A DNA stretch of 50,196 bases. Source: Burkholderiaceae bacterium. Its GTDB lineage: Bacteria; Pseudomonadota; Gammaproteobacteria; Burkholderiales; Burkholderiaceae_E. Positions within the stretch are counted from its first letter, which is position 1; every line of letters begins with the position of its first letter. This document shows, piece after piece, positions 9,238 to 17,932 of the stretch. Location of the stretch: contig JAHEMI010000003.1 of NCBI GenBank assembly GCA_024643785.1, forward strand, positions 1 to 50,196. Reading direction: 5' to 3'. Both the position numbers and the translations under genes were made by a program. Below the pieces are notes generated by a model. It worked only from the letters and a program-made list of their open reading frames with translations. It was not told the origin of the DNA and did not search any database.

Positions 9238-10461
9238 TCAGGAAAGGCGGCAGAACCGGGCGGTATCACCGGCGATCATCATTTCCTCGTCGGTCGGTAT
9301 GACCCAGGCTTGCACCCGCGACGCTTGCGTGGTGATGCGCACCGCCGCCGACCCGTCGCAGGCGCGGTTGGCCGCCAGGTCTGGCGTGACACCGAGCCAG
9401 TCCAGCCCGGCCAGAATGCGTTCGCGAATCGGCGCCGCGTGCTCGCCGATGCCGCCGGTGAAAACGATCCCGTCGATGCCCTCCAGCACGGCCGCGAGCG
9501 CACCAATTTCGCGCCGGACGCGGGCCACGAAGAAGTCGACCGCTTCCCGCGCGCCAGTGGTGGTGCTCGCCAGCAGCCGACGCATGTCGGCGCTCACCCC
9601 GGAGAGTCCCTTCAACCCCGACTCGCGATAGAGCAGGTCGGCCAGTCCGGCCGCGTCGAGTCCGTCGTTTTGCATCAGCCACAGCAGCACGCCGGGGTCG
9701 ATGCTGCCGCAACGCGTCCCCATCGGCAGGCCGTCGAGCGGCGAGAACCCCATGGTCGAACTCACCGAGCGTCCGGCGCGCAGGGCGCACAACGAGGCGC
9801 CGTTGCCCAGATGGGCCAGCACCGTGCGGCCCTTGGCGAGGACGGGCGCGACCAGCGGCAGTTGCGAGGCGATGTACTGGTAGGAGATGCCGTGGAAGCC
9901 GTAGCGGCGAATGCCCCGCTCGTAATAGGAGCGCGGCAGCGCGTAGACGTCTTCGACAAAATCGTGGCTGCGATGGAAGGCGGTGTCGAAGCAGGCCACC
10001 TGCACGGCCTGCGGAAAGGCGCCGCGTGCCGCCCTGATCCCGGCGAGGTTGTGCGGCTGGTGCAACGGCGCCAGCGGCGTCAACGCATCTAGTTGTGCCA
10101 GGACGCCTTCGTCGACCACGGCCGGGGCGCTGTATTGCGCGCCGCCATGGACCACGCGGTGCCCGACGCCGCGCACCGCCATGGCGGGCACCGCTTCGTG
10201 CAATGCCGCCAGCGCATGTTCGAGCGCGCCCCGGGGGTCGGCCACCAGGCCCAGGTCGCGCGGCGCCATGAGTTCGCCACGGCGCCCGTCACGCACCTGC
10301 AGCGAAGCGGAGCCGCCCGCCCCGTCGACGTCGCCGCGCACCACCAGGCGCAGGGGAGCGCCGGGGTCGTTCTCCCCCGGCGCGCCAGTCGCCGCGATTT
10401 CGAAGAGCGCGAACTTGAGCGACGAGGACCCGGCGTTCAACGTCAGCAGGTGCCCGTTCAT
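9238..10461 (-). CDS. ackA: Acetate kinase
   Basis: A 407-residue ASKHA-fold kinase that interconverts acetyl-phosphate + ADP and acetate + ATP (or the propionyl equivalent). The signatures are present in order: NAGSSSLKF at the N-terminus, VGHRVVHGG, FDTAFH, RYGFHGISY, AHLGNGAS, and FTGGIGEHA near the C-terminus. The start ATG at 10461 overlaps the stop of the phosphotransacylase gene (ATGA), showing translational coupling. The ORF-track start at 10566 lies inside the upstream gene. A GC-rich hairpin (CCGGCG/CGCCGG, near 9200) lies after the stop codon but lacks a T-tract. Confidence 0.97.
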   Translation of the reverse strand: MNGHLLTLNAGSSSLKFALFEIAATGAPGENDPGAPLRLVVRGDVDGAGGSASLQVRDGRRGELMAPRDLGLVADPRGALEHALAALHEAVPAMAVRGVGHRVVHGGAQYSAPAVVDEGVLAQLDALTPLAPLHQPHNLAGIRAARGAFPQAVQVACFDTAFHRSHDFVEDVYALPRSYYERGIRRYGFHGISYQYIASQLPLVAPVLAKGRTVLAHLGNGASLCALRAGRSVSSTMGFSPLDGLPMGTRCGSIDPGVLLWLMQNDGLDAAGLADLLYRESGLKGLSGVSADMRRLLASTTTGAREAVDFFVARVRREIGALAAVLEGIDGIVFTGGIGEHAAPIRERILAGLDWLGVTPDLAANRACDGSAAVRITTQASRVQAWVIPTDEEMMIAGDTARFCRLS

Positions 10462-11912
10462 AGGCCGGCGCCGTCCTGGTCGATGACCTCCGCTGGCGCG
10501 GCCGGAGCCTTCACCGCCGTGACGCCGGTCTTGGTCCAGTGGACGTAGAGGTGGGCCAGCGCGCACGACATCAGCCGGCTCTGCGCATCGTCGGCCCGGC
10601 TGGTCAGGATGATCGGCACGCTTGCCCCCAGTACCAGCCCGGCGGCCAGTGAACTGGCCACGAAGGTGAGTTCCTTGGCCAGCATGTTGCCGGCTTCCAT
10701 GTTGGGGACGATCAGCACCTGGGCATGGCCGGCAACCAGTGACTGGATTCCCTTGGAGCGGGCCGCCGCCAGGTTGACGGCGTTGTCCATCGCCAGCGGA
10801 CCGTCGACGATGCCGCCGACGATCTGGCCGCGCTCGGCCATCTTGGCCAGCACCGCGGCATCGATCGTCGAGGGGATGGCGGGGTTGACGGTTTCAACCG
10901 CCGAGAGGATTCCCACCTTCGGCACTGCGATCCCGCAGGCGCGCGCCAGGTTGATCGCGTTCTGGGTGATGTCGGCCTTGGCGGCGAGGTCGGGGGCGAT
11001 GTTGATGGCCGCGTCGGAAATGAACAGCGGATGTTCGAGTCCGGGAGTGTCCATCACGAACACATGGCTGATCCGCCGGCCGCTGCGCAGCCCGCCGTCG
11101 CGGCGCACCACTTCGGCAAGCATCACGTCGGTGTGCAGGTGGCCCTTCATCAAGGCCTGGACCTTGCCTTCGCGCGCCATCCGGACCGCCGCTGCCGAGG
11201 ACGCAAAATCGCTGTCGGCATCGATGCGCTGGAATTGCGCCAGGTCCGCTCCGAGGCTCGCCGCGGCAGCGTCGACGCGCCGCCGGTTGCCAATGAGCAC
11301 GGGCTCGATCAGCCCCGCGGCGTGGGCGCGCAGCGCGCCCTCCAGCGCCTGTGGTTCCTCCGGGCAGATGACCGCCATCGCGATCGGCTTGAGCCCGGCG
11401 CAGGATGCCACCAGGCGCTCGCAGTGGCGATGCTTGCGCAGCATTATTCCGGGCGCCTCGAGGCGCACATCGGTGACCTTGTGCAAGGGCGCGAACACTT
11501 CGGCGAAGCCGTCGGCCACCAGGTCGCCGGAGCTCTTGACCACGCGGGTCTCGAGGATGATCAGTTGCGGCTCGCGCTTGTCGATCACCTCCACTGAAAC
11601 TTCCACTTCGTCGCCGACCCCGACCCGGGCATGGAAGTTCAACGACTGCGAGCGGTAGAGAGTTCCCGGACCGGGTAGCGTGGTTCCCAGCAAGTTGGCG
11701 ACGAGAGCCGCGAACCACATCGATGGCGCGACTGCGCCGCCCTTGACTTCGCCTTGGCCGAGGCCGGGTTCGTCGGGCAGGTGCAGCGGATTGAAGTTGC
11801 CGGTGACGCTCGCGAACAGGTAGAGATCGTGCTCGGTGCAGACACGGTCCATCGACACCCGGTCGCCGACCTTGATCTCGTTGAACAGCTTGTTGGAAAC
11901 GACGATTTCCAT
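10458..11912 (-). CDS. pta: MaoC-domain / phosphate acyltransferase fusion
   Basis: A 484-residue two-domain protein. Residues about 8-130 form a MaoC hot-dog domain. Residues about 160-470 form a phosphate acetyl/butyryl-transferase (PTA_PTB) that exchanges CoA for phosphate on an acyl group, with the motifs GKVQALMKGHLHTD, FVMDTPGLEHPLFISDAAIN and GIVDGPLAMDNAV. Fusions of this type are common next to ackA in betaproteobacteria. In the MaoC active-site loop the family pattern DxNPxH reads NFNPLH (Asn39…His44), so the catalytic Asp of (R)-hydratases appears replaced by Asn. It is first in a coupled operon with ackA (4-bp overlap). A palindromic promoter lies directly upstream. Confidence 0.94.
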   Translation of the reverse strand: MEIVVSNKLFNEIKVGDRVSMDRVCTEHDLYLFASVTGNFNPLHLPDEPGLGQGEVKGGAVAPSMWFAALVANLLGTTLPGPGTLYRSQSLNFHARVGVGDEVEVSVEVIDKREPQLIILETRVVKSSGDLVADGFAEVFAPLHKVTDVRLEAPGIMLRKHRHCERLVASCAGLKPIAMAVICPEEPQALEGALRAHAAGLIEPVLIGNRRRVDAAAASLGADLAQFQRIDADSDFASSAAAVRMAREGKVQALMKGHLHTDVMLAEVVRRDGGLRSGRRISHVFVMDTPGLEHPLFISDAAINIAPDLAAKADITQNAINLARACGIAVPKVGILSAVETVNPAIPSTIDAAVLAKMAERGQIVGGIVDGPLAMDNAVNLAAARSKGIQSLVAGHAQVLIVPNMEAGNMLAKELTFVASSLAAGLVLGASVPIILTSRADDAQSRLMSCALAHLYVHWTKTGVTAVKAPAAPAEVIDQDGAGL

Positions 11913-11922
11913 GGCTTCACCC

Positions 11923-11948
11923 AGACTAGATTATATTTAATATAGTCT
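11923..11948. promoter_or_regulatory. 26-bp AT-rich palindrome (putative operator) over the pta -10 box
   Basis: AGACTAGATTATATTTAATATAGTCT is an inverted repeat with 11 of 13 base pairs matching. It is extremely AT-rich for this GC-rich sequence. It covers the presumed -10 box of pta-ackA and ends ten bases before the start codon, the position expected for a repressor operator. Confidence 0.6.
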
Positions 11949-11960
11949 TAATGATAGCAA
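11930..11960 (-). promoter_or_regulatory. Putative sigma-70 promoter of pta-ackA
   Basis: On the minus strand, TTGCTA (11960-11955) and a perfect TATAAT (11935-11930) are separated by 19 bases, somewhat longer than ideal. Transcription would start about ten bases before the pta ATG, giving a very short leader containing GGGTGAAG. Confidence 0.5.
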
Positions 11961-11973
11961 AATCAGAGCAGTT

Positions 11974-11990
11974 TTGCTGCTATGCAGCAA
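11974..11990. promoter_or_regulatory. CTGC-N3-GCAG palindrome upstream of pta (PhaR-type site or pth terminator stem)
   Basis: TTGCTGC-TAT-GCAGCAA is a perfect 7-bp inverted repeat. It resembles the CTGC-N3/4-GCAG pattern I recall for PhaR, the polyhydroxyalkanoate regulator. It also sits 12 bases after the pth stop, so it could instead act as an mRNA 3' stem. No T-run follows. Confidence 0.45.
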
Positions 11991-12001
11991 CGAGAATATG
12001 G

Positions 12002-12607
12002 TTATTGTTCGGGCGCCGGATTGGGCCTGGTGTGCAGCTTCATGGTCGCCGCGGCGAACTCCCCGGCCAGCATGTCGGGCAGGATCCCGAGCGCACGGTT
12101 GATCTCGTCGACGATCAGGCTCATTTCCTCGAGCCGCGGGGAGTGCAGCACGTAGTCGGCCACGTCCTGTTCGGCCTGGACGTCACGCGGGTGGCCGATT
12201 CCCAGGCGCAGGCGCCAGAAGTCGGGGCTTCCGAGGTGGGACTGGATGTCGCGCAGGCCGTTGTGGCCAGCGTGTCCGCCGCCGCACTTGAGCTTGGACT
12301 GCCCGGGGGCGAGGTCGAGCTCATCGTGGATAACGAAGATTTCGGCGGGTTCGATGCGGTAGAAATTGGCCAGTGCGGCCACTGCGCGCCCGGAACGGTT
12401 CATCAGCGTTCCCGGCTTGAGCAACCAGAACGACTTGCCGCGCAGGTTGGAGCGCGCAATCTCGCCATGGAACTTGGCTTCGCTGGCGAAGCTGGCACCG
12501 GTCAGCCGCGCCACGCCGTCGGCGAACCAGAAACCGGCGTTGTGACGCGTGTACTGGTACTCCCGGCCAACGTTGCCGAGACCAACTATCAGGCGGATGG
12601 CGGACAT
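12002..12607 (-). CDS. pth: Peptidyl-tRNA hydrolase
   Basis: A 201-residue enzyme that releases tRNA from peptidyl-tRNAs dropped by stalled ribosomes. It opens with [14 protein letters not shown], contains the catalytic His in [11 protein letters not shown], the [10 protein letters not shown] loop, the conserved IHDELDL, and [14 protein letters not shown]. These cover all the active-site stretches of bacterial Pth. The ATG at 12607 fits the family N-terminus, whereas the track start at 12658 would add an unrelated tail. It is downstream of rplY with a strong hairpin between, the common Prs-RplY-Pth arrangement. Confidence 0.97.
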   Translation of the reverse strand: MSAIRLIVGLGNVGREYQYTRHNAGFWFADGVARLTGASFASEAKFHGEIARSNLRGKSFWLLKPGTLMNRSGRAVAALANFYRIEPAEIFVIHDELDLAPGQSKLKCGGGHAGHNGLRDIQSHLGSPDFWRLRLGIGHPRDVQAEQDVADYVLHSPRLEEMSLIVDEINRALGILPDMLAGEFAAATMKLHTRPNPAPEQ

Positions 12608-12628
12608 CGCGGCGCGCTGTAATCGATG

Positions 12629-12659
12629 CGTGCCCGTCGCGTGCGAGGCGACGGGCACG
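12629..12659. repeat. Strong 12-bp hairpin between rplY and pth
   Basis: CGTGCCCGTCGC-GTGCGAG-GCGACGGGCACG is a perfect 12-bp stem with a 7-base loop. It lies between the rplY stop and the pth start, both transcribed on the minus strand. No T-run follows it in the direction of transcription, so it may stabilise or separate the two messages rather than terminate outright. Confidence 0.75.
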
Positions 12660-12700
12660 AAGTCCGGACCGCGACACTCGGTCGCAACCCGGGCCGGTGA

Positions 12701-13360
12701 TTACTTCTTCTCGGCAGCGGGCTTGGCGACCGCTTCCACCGGAGCGGCTTCGGTCGGTTCGGCTGCGGCCTCGACTTCCTCCTGGTCGGTGGTCTCAGCC
12801 AATGCCGGCATCGTGGCGGTGACCACCAGCGGGTTTTCCTTGCCACGGGGAACCGGCTTGACGCCCTCCGGGAAGATCACGTCGCTGAGATGGATGGCGT
12901 CGCCGAGCTTGATCTCCGAGAGATCGATGGCGATGAACTCCGGCAGGTGGCGCGGCAGGCAGCTGATCTCGACGTCAACCATCGGATGGTTGATCAGCCC
13001 GCCCGAGAGCTTGACCGCCGGCGAAACTTCGGCGTTGAGGAAGTGGAACGGCACGTAGGTGTGGATCGGCTTGCCCGCCGAGACGCGCTGGAAATCGATA
13101 TGCCGGATCTGTTGCTTGAACGGATGCCATTGGATATCGCGCAGCAGTACCCGCTCGGTGGCGCCGTCAAGCTCCATCTCGAGGATCGACGAATGGAACG
13201 CCTCGACGCGCAGTGCGTGGAAGAGCGGGTTGTGGTCGATCTCGATGCTCACCGGTTCGCCTTCGCCGCCGTAAACGATGCCAGGCACCTTGTTTTGGTG
13301 ACGCAGGCGGCGGCTCGCACCCGTACCATGCAGTTTTCTCGTGGTGGCAATGAATTTCAT
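12701..13360 (-). CDS. rplY: 50S ribosomal protein L25/general stress protein Ctc
   Basis: A 219-residue long-form L25 (Ctc) that binds 5S rRNA. The N-terminal L25 domain (MKFIATTRKLHGTGASRRLR…KVPGIVYGG) is followed by the TL5-type C-terminal beta domain (about residues 95-185). It ends in an Ala/Glu/Pro-rich acidic tail finishing AAEKK. The ATG at 13360 has an excellent AAGGAG eight bases upstream, so the track start at 13417 is not used. It stands directly after prs, and its product works in the ribosome whose stalled products Pth rescues. Confidence 0.97.
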   Translation of the reverse strand: MKFIATTRKLHGTGASRRLRHQNKVPGIVYGGEGEPVSIEIDHNPLFHALRVEAFHSSILEMELDGATERVLLRDIQWHPFKQQIRHIDFQRVSAGKPIHTYVPFHFLNAEVSPAVKLSGGLINHPMVDVEISCLPRHLPEFIAIDLSEIKLGDAIHLSDVIFPEGVKPVPRGKENPLVVTATMPALAETTDQEEVEAAAEPTEAAPVEAVAKPAAEKK

Positions 13361-13449
13361 TGCATGCTCCTTGTAAAACTCCGCGGACCGCGACCAGTCT
13401 CTTGGAGAGTCCATCAAACCCGGCGCGACGTGCGACGGGTGCTCGTGCA

Positions 13450-13467
13450 GCGGCGCCGGGGCGCCGC
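13450..13467. repeat. GC-rich hairpin between prs and rplY
   Basis: GCGGCGC-CGGG-GCGCCGC is a perfect 7-bp stem with a tetraloop in the 128-base prs-rplY gap. There is no T-run, so it is an intercistronic stem rather than a clear terminator. Confidence 0.5.
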
Positions 13468-13488
13468 CGCGGAAAGTAGTTCAGCCGG

Positions 13489-14439
13489 TCAGTCGACGAA
13501 GAGTGACGAAACCGAATCGGCGCGGTTGATCCGGCTGATGGTTTCGGCAAGCAACTGCGCGCAGCCCACGACCCTGATCTTCTTGGCCGTGCGCGCATCG
13601 CGCGGCAGCGGGATCGAGTCGGTGACCACCAGTTCGTCGAGATCAGAGTGCTCGACGCGGGCGACAGCCCCGCCGGAGAGCACCGGGTGGGTGCAATAGG
13701 CCAGCACCCGCTTGGCGCCGTGCTGCTTGAGGGCCGACGCGCCCTTGACCAGCGTGTTGGCGGTGTCGACCATGTCGTCCATGATCACGCAGGTGCGCCC
13801 CTCGACGTCGCCGATGATGTTCATCACCTCGGCGACGTTGGCCTTGGGACGGCGCTTGTCGATGATCGCCAGTTCGGAGTCGAGGCGCTTGGCGATTGCC
13901 CGCGCCCGGACCACGCCGCCGACGTCGGGCGACACCACGATCAGCTTGTCGAGGTCCTGCTTGTGCAGGTCGGCGAGCAGCAGCGGGGTTGCGTAGATGT
14001 TGTCGACCGGGATGTCGAAGAATCCCTGGATCTGGTCGGCATGCAGGTCCATCGTCAGGACCCGGTCGATGCCGGCGATCTGCAGCATGTTGGCGACGAC
14101 CTTGGCGCTGATCGCAACCCGCATCGAACGCACCCGGCGGTCCTGGCGGGCGTAACCGAAGTAGGGCAGGGCCGCGGTGATGCGCAGTGCCGAGGCGCGC
14201 TTGAGCGCGTCGGCCATGATCATCACTTCCATCAGGTGATCGTTGGTCGGGGCGCAGGTCGATTGCAGGATGTAGACGTCGCGGCCGCGGACGTTTTCCA
14301 GGATCTCGGCCATCACTTCGCCGTCGGAAAATCGGCCTACCGTGGCCCGGCCGAGCGTCGTGCCGAGATGGCGCGCAACATCGGCGGCCAGCTGCGGGGT
14401 GGCGCTACCGGCGAATATGACCGGCGCGTCATCCTTCAT
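13489..14439 (-). CDS. prs: Ribose-phosphate pyrophosphokinase (PRPP synthetase)
   Basis: A 316-residue enzyme making PRPP from ribose-5-phosphate and ATP, feeding purine, pyrimidine and histidine synthesis (hisG lies 24 kb away). The ATG at 14439 gives exactly the usual 316 residues. The motifs seen are [28 protein letters not shown], the metal-binding [26 protein letters not shown], and the PRPP loop [14 protein letters not shown]. No strong Shine-Dalgarno is visible, and an upstream in-frame ATG at 14472 is less likely. The tRNA-Gln gene is directly upstream. Confidence 0.97.
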   Translation of the reverse strand: MKDDAPVIFAGSATPQLAADVARHLGTTLGRATVGRFSDGEVMAEILENVRGRDVYILQSTCAPTNDHLMEVMIMADALKRASALRITAALPYFGYARQDRRVRSMRVAISAKVVANMLQIAGIDRVLTMDLHADQIQGFFDIPVDNIYATPLLLADLHKQDLDKLIVVSPDVGGVVRARAIAKRLDSELAIIDKRRPKANVAEVMNIIGDVEGRTCVIMDDMVDTANTLVKGASALKQHGAKRVLAYCTHPVLSGGAVARVEHSDLDELVVTDSIPLPRDARTAKKIRVVGCAQLLAETISRINRADSVSSLFVD

Positions 14440-14497
14440 GCTCTCGGCCGCGCGTCTGTTCAACTGCTGCATTGCAAGAACCCCGCCCTGGTGAAGT

Positions 14498-14574
14498 TGG
14501 CTGGGGAGGAAGGATTCGAACCTTCGCATGCCGGAATCAAAATCCGGTGCCTTAACCAGCTTGGCGACTCCCCA
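14498..14574 (-). tRNA. tRNA-Gln (anticodon TTG)
   Basis: A 77-nt cloverleaf with all arms paired. The acceptor is TGGGGAG/CTCCCCA, followed by discriminator G and an encoded CCA. The D-stem is GCC/GGC, the anticodon stem CCGGA/TCCGG with loop TTTTGAT (anticodon TTG), and the T-arm GAAGG-TTCGAAT-CCTTC. It lies between ispE and prs, a common betaproteobacterial position. No integrated element is seen at its 3' end. Confidence 0.97.
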
Positions 14575-14580
14575 ACTGCG

Positions 14581-15489
14581 CTAGGTAGATGAGCGTTGCC
14601 GCTCAAATGCCCAATTCCTAAGCGGGTGGCTGGCAAGCGACCTGACCACGAACGCCTTGCCGACCCCGAGCGCTGCGATCCGGGCACGGATCGCCTCGCC
14701 GCGCCGGCGGTCAGCAACAGGGAGAAACACGCAAGAACCGGATCCGGTCATTCGCGCGGTGTCGGGGTCTTGCGCGGCTGCGAGCGCTTCGCGACGCAGC
14801 GCGGCCAGAGCCGCAGCGACCTCGGGAAAGCGTGCGCATACCACGGGTTCGAGGTCGTTTCTCCCCTCAGAGACCGCCAGGCCCCGAGAAAGACCCGGAA
14901 TTTTGATGAGTTTCGTGTCTCGTGTCAATTCGGGGGCGGCGAAAACCTCTGCCGTCGACACCGTCACCCCGGGCGCGACAACGACGAAAAACCGTTCCGG
15001 CAGGGGCAGCGCGACCAGTTGTTCGCCGATGCCGGTGGCATAGGCATTGTTGCCGTGCACAAAGACCGGCACGTCGGCGCCGAGACGCAGGGCGAGACGT
15101 GCCAGCCGCGCTGGCGTCCAGCGCAGGCGCCAGAGCCGGTTGAGCGCCAGCAGCGTGGTGGCCGCGTCGGAACTGCCGCCGCCCAGCCCGCCGCCCACCG
15201 GGATGCGCTTGACGATCGCGATGTCGACCCCGAGCGCGGTGCCCGACTCCTGGGCGAGCAGACGCGCGGCCCGCACGCTCAGGTCGTCGACTCCCGCGGC
15301 CAGTTCCGGGATCGCGCCGTGGCGCACGATCCGGGCGTCTTGGCGGATGCTGAAGTGCAGCAGGTCGCACAGGTCGATCATCTCGAAGACCGTTTCGAGA
15401 AGGTGATAGCCGTCAGAGCGCCGCCCGGTCACGTGCAGGAAACGGTTGAGCTTGGCCGGTGCGGGACAGTTGCGCAGCGCGACGATCAT
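14581..15489 (-). CDS. ispE: 4-diphosphocytidyl-2-C-methyl-D-erythritol kinase
   Basis: A 302-residue GHMP kinase that phosphorylates CDP-ME in the non-mevalonate isoprenoid pathway. It begins PAPAKLNRFLHVTGRRSDGYH, the substrate and ATP-binding start of IspE. The GHMP glycine-rich loop is VGGGLGGGSSDAATTL, and the C-terminal motif is MTGSGSCVF. ATG at 15489 overlaps the lolB stop by one base (TGATG), and GGGAG lies six bases upstream; the GTG at 15492 is an alternative. It is coupled to lolB and followed by tRNA-Gln. Confidence 0.97.
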   Translation of the reverse strand: MIVALRNCPAPAKLNRFLHVTGRRSDGYHLLETVFEMIDLCDLLHFSIRQDARIVRHGAIPELAAGVDDLSVRAARLLAQESGTALGVDIAIVKRIPVGGGLGGGSSDAATTLLALNRLWRLRWTPARLARLALRLGADVPVFVHGNNAYATGIGEQLVALPLPERFFVVVAPGVTVSTAEVFAAPELTRDTKLIKIPGLSRGLAVSEGRNDLEPVVCARFPEVAAALAALRREALAAAQDPDTARMTGSGSCVFLPVADRRRGEAIRARIAALGVGKAFVVRSLASHPLRNWAFERQRSST

Positions 15490-16091
15490 CACCGCTCCCG
15501 GCCATCGATGACCAGCAACAGCGCCAGCTCCGGCTGGCCCGGGCTGGGTGGCTCGGGCCAGCGCAGCGCCAGCCGCCGGGGACGCTCGTCACGCAGCTCC
15601 TCGACCCGCACCCGCCAGCCCTGCGCGACGATGACCGTGGCCGGCGCCGGCCCGGCCTGTTCCCCGGCCGCGCTGCCAAAGCGTCCCTCCAGCCAGTCAG
15701 GCAGGAGCGAGACCGGAATGCGCCAGCCAAACACGCGCTCGAGCAGTTCCTCGGCGCTCGCCGCGGTGAATATCTTGCCGTCGGCGGTTTCGAGACGGGC
15801 GCCGGCCGGACCGCTGTGCGCGACTGCCATGGTCTGGCCCAGCACGCTGGAGATTTCGATCACCGACTCGCCGGGCGTTCGCCGCAGCAGGAAGCGGCCC
15901 GAAAAGCGCTCTTCGCGAGCAGTTTCGCCGGCAACGGCGCTGGTCGCCGAGAAGCGCCCATACCAGCCGTTCACCTGCGTGTCCGCTGCCGGGCCCGGCG
16001 CCGGCGCGCTCGCCTCGGGCGTCGCACAGGCGCCCAGGACTAGCACCAGCACCACGGCCAGCAGCCGCAGGGCGGAGCCGGCAGGCAGCAT
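15489..16091 (-). CDS. lolB: Outer membrane lipoprotein insertion factor LolB
   Basis: A 200-residue lipoprotein that receives lipoproteins from LolA and inserts them into the outer membrane. The signal and lipobox are LVLVLGAC (Cys22). NGWYGRFSAT and RFSGRFLLRRTPGESVIEIS match the LolB beta-sheet start, and WRIPVSLLPDWLEGR is the family's central motif. It is coupled on both sides by TGATG overlaps, to the upstream TPR gene and the downstream ispE. This is the standard arrangement in betaproteobacteria. Confidence 0.95.
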   Translation of the reverse strand: MLPAGSALRLLAVVLVLVLGACATPEASAPAPGPAADTQVNGWYGRFSATSAVAGETAREERFSGRFLLRRTPGESVIEISSVLGQTMAVAHSGPAGARLETADGKIFTAASAEELLERVFGWRIPVSLLPDWLEGRFGSAAGEQAGPAPATVIVAQGWRVRVEELRDERPRRLALRWPEPPSPGQPELALLLVIDGRER

Positions 16092-17887
16092 CAGGGCGTC
16101 GCCCCGAGCCGCTTGAGCGTCTCGTTGAGGACTTCGTTGTCGGCCTCTTCGCGCAGCGCACCGCGCCAGATGTTCCTGGCCTCTTCCTTGCGCCCGCTGG
16201 CCCAGAGAACCTCGCCGAGATGGGCCGCGATTTCCGCTTCGGGCGCCAGCTCATAGGCCTTGATCAGGTGGCGCAACGCCTGTTCGATCTGGCCGCGGCG
16301 AAACATCACCCAACCCATGCTGTCGATGATGTGGGCACTCTCCGGTTGCAGCCTGAGGGCCTCCTCGATCAGCTGCTGGGCCTCGGCGAGGCGCAGCTTG
16401 CGGTCGGCCAGCGAGTAGCCCAGCGCGTTGTAGGCGTTGGCGTTCTTGGGGGCGAGGGCGATCAGCCGGCGCAGGCTCTTTTCCATCGCGTCCATGCGGT
16501 TGATCCGCTCGGCCGCCATGCCCTGTGCGTAGAGCAGATCCTGATCGTCCGGGTACTTGGCCAGCCCGTCGTCGAGGATCTTGAACGCCTCTTGCTGCTG
16601 GCCCAGTTCGCGCAGGACGCCGGACTCGATGGTGAGCAGGCGCACCCGTTGGGCGTTGCTGGTGACCGGAACCGCGTGCAGGATCTGCCGGGCCTCGGCG
16701 AGACGGCCCATTTTCGCGGTCAGCGATGCCCGCCGCGCCGCCGCGGGGATCAACTGATCGCCCGGCTGCACCTGTTCGTACCAGCGCAAGGCCTGCTCGG
16801 GATCGTCGCGGTCCTCGGCGATCAGTCCGAGCATGAGGCGCGCCGGATCAGGATTGCGCAGTTGCCCCGGCAGCTCGAGATACCTCTTGAGCAGCTGTTC
16901 GGCCTGCTCCAGGTCCTTGTTGCGGTAGTCGAACTGGGCGACGGTCATCAGGATGCGCGGGTTGTCAGGGTCGAGCTTCAGTGCCCGTCCGAATTCATCC
17001 CGGGCCCGGGCGGTCTGGCCGTCGGCGGCCAGGGTCTGGGCATGGACAAACCACAGCTCGGCATCGTCGGCATGCCTCTCGAGGTAATCGGCCAGCCGCC
17101 GGCGGGCCCGCTCTGCTCCTTCCTTGTCAGGATTCGAGTAGGCCAGCGTGGCGAGCAGGGTGCCGCGATCGTCGGGGCGCATCCGCAGCGCAGCGATGGC
17201 TTCCTGCTCGGCCAATTCGTGGTTGCCGGCGGCGTGGGCTACCGCGGCGATCGCGAGACGCGCCTCGGCAAGTGCGAGATCCGGTGCGGCCAGGCGCTGG
17301 ACCATTGCGAGCGCGGCGCCGGGATCGCGCACTGCCGGCAGGTTGCGCCTGAGCTGGGCATAGAACTCGTCGAGCTTGTCGCCGGCACGCGCCTGGGCCA
17401 GTCGGGTGGCGAGCAAGGGCTCGGCCTCCGCGACCTGGCCATCGATCAGCAGCAGGCTCTCGAATGCCTGTGCCGCCTGCTCCGAATCCGCCGCCAGCTC
17501 GTGCCAGAGACGGGCCGCCTCCAGCGCCGTCGGCGCGCGCGCCGCCACCCCCAGTTCGGTGGCGCGGCGCGCGAAACGCGGGTCCCTGGTGTCGCGGGCC
17601 AGACCCAGGTAGGTGAGCGCCGCACTGGCGATCTCGCCGCGCTGCACGGCTATCTCCGAGGCGAGCACCCGGAACAGCAGTTGCGGGGTCAGCTCGACTT
17701 CGGGCAGCACTTCGGCGTCGTCGGCGGCAGCTCGCGAGCGGTGCGGATTGATCTGGGTCGTCGCCTGAGCGATCATGACCGCCGGCCATGGCGCCGCGGC
17801 TGACCAGGCGCCCTGGCAGGTAAGCGCGGCCATGGCAAGAACGACTGCCCGCAGGGCTGAAAGGCTGGGAAATTCAGAGTTTTTCAT
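16091..17887 (-). CDS. Tetratricopeptide-repeat protein
   Basis: A 598-residue exported protein with an N-terminal signal-like segment ([21 protein letters not shown]). It is followed by an almost continuous series of TPR units from about residue 60 to the C-terminus, for example [36 protein letters not shown] and [23 protein letters not shown] arrays are scaffolds for protein complexes. This gene is consistently placed before lolB in betaproteobacteria, suggesting a periplasmic role in envelope biogenesis, but its partner is not known. It diverges from mutM across about 45 bp and overlaps lolB by one base. Confidence 0.93.
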   Translation of the reverse strand: MKNSEFPSLSALRAVVLAMAALTCQGAWSAAAPWPAVMIAQATTQINPHRSRAAADDAEVLPEVELTPQLLFRVLASEIAVQRGEIASAALTYLGLARDTRDPRFARRATELGVAARAPTALEAARLWHELAADSEQAAQAFESLLLIDGQVAEAEPLLATRLAQARAGDKLDEFYAQLRRNLPAVRDPGAALAMVQRLAAPDLALAEARLAIAAVAHAAGNHELAEQEAIAALRMRPDDRGTLLATLAYSNPDKEGAERARRRLADYLERHADDAELWFVHAQTLAADGQTARARDEFGRALKLDPDNPRILMTVAQFDYRNKDLEQAEQLLKRYLELPGQLRNPDPARLMLGLIAEDRDDPEQALRWYEQVQPGDQLIPAAARRASLTAKMGRLAEARQILHAVPVTSNAQRVRLLTIESGVLRELGQQQEAFKILDDGLAKYPDDQDLLYAQGMAAERINRMDAMEKSLRRLIALAPKNANAYNALGYSLADRKLRLAEAQQLIEEALRLQPESAHIIDSMGWVMFRRGQIEQALRHLIKAYELAPEAEIAAHLGEVLWASGRKEEARNIWRGALREEADNEVLNETLKRLGATP

Positions 17888-17932
17888 GCGACGATGTTAG
17901 GTGTTATCCAAACCTGCTTCAAGGAAACCACG

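Noticed and set aside
14498-14574. Integration site at tRNA-Gln
   Set aside because: No integrase, no repeated tRNA 3' end and no foreign genes nearby.
16220-17803. 527-residue ORF antisense to the TPR gene
   Set aside because: Shadow of a regular TPR repeat gene; no domain.
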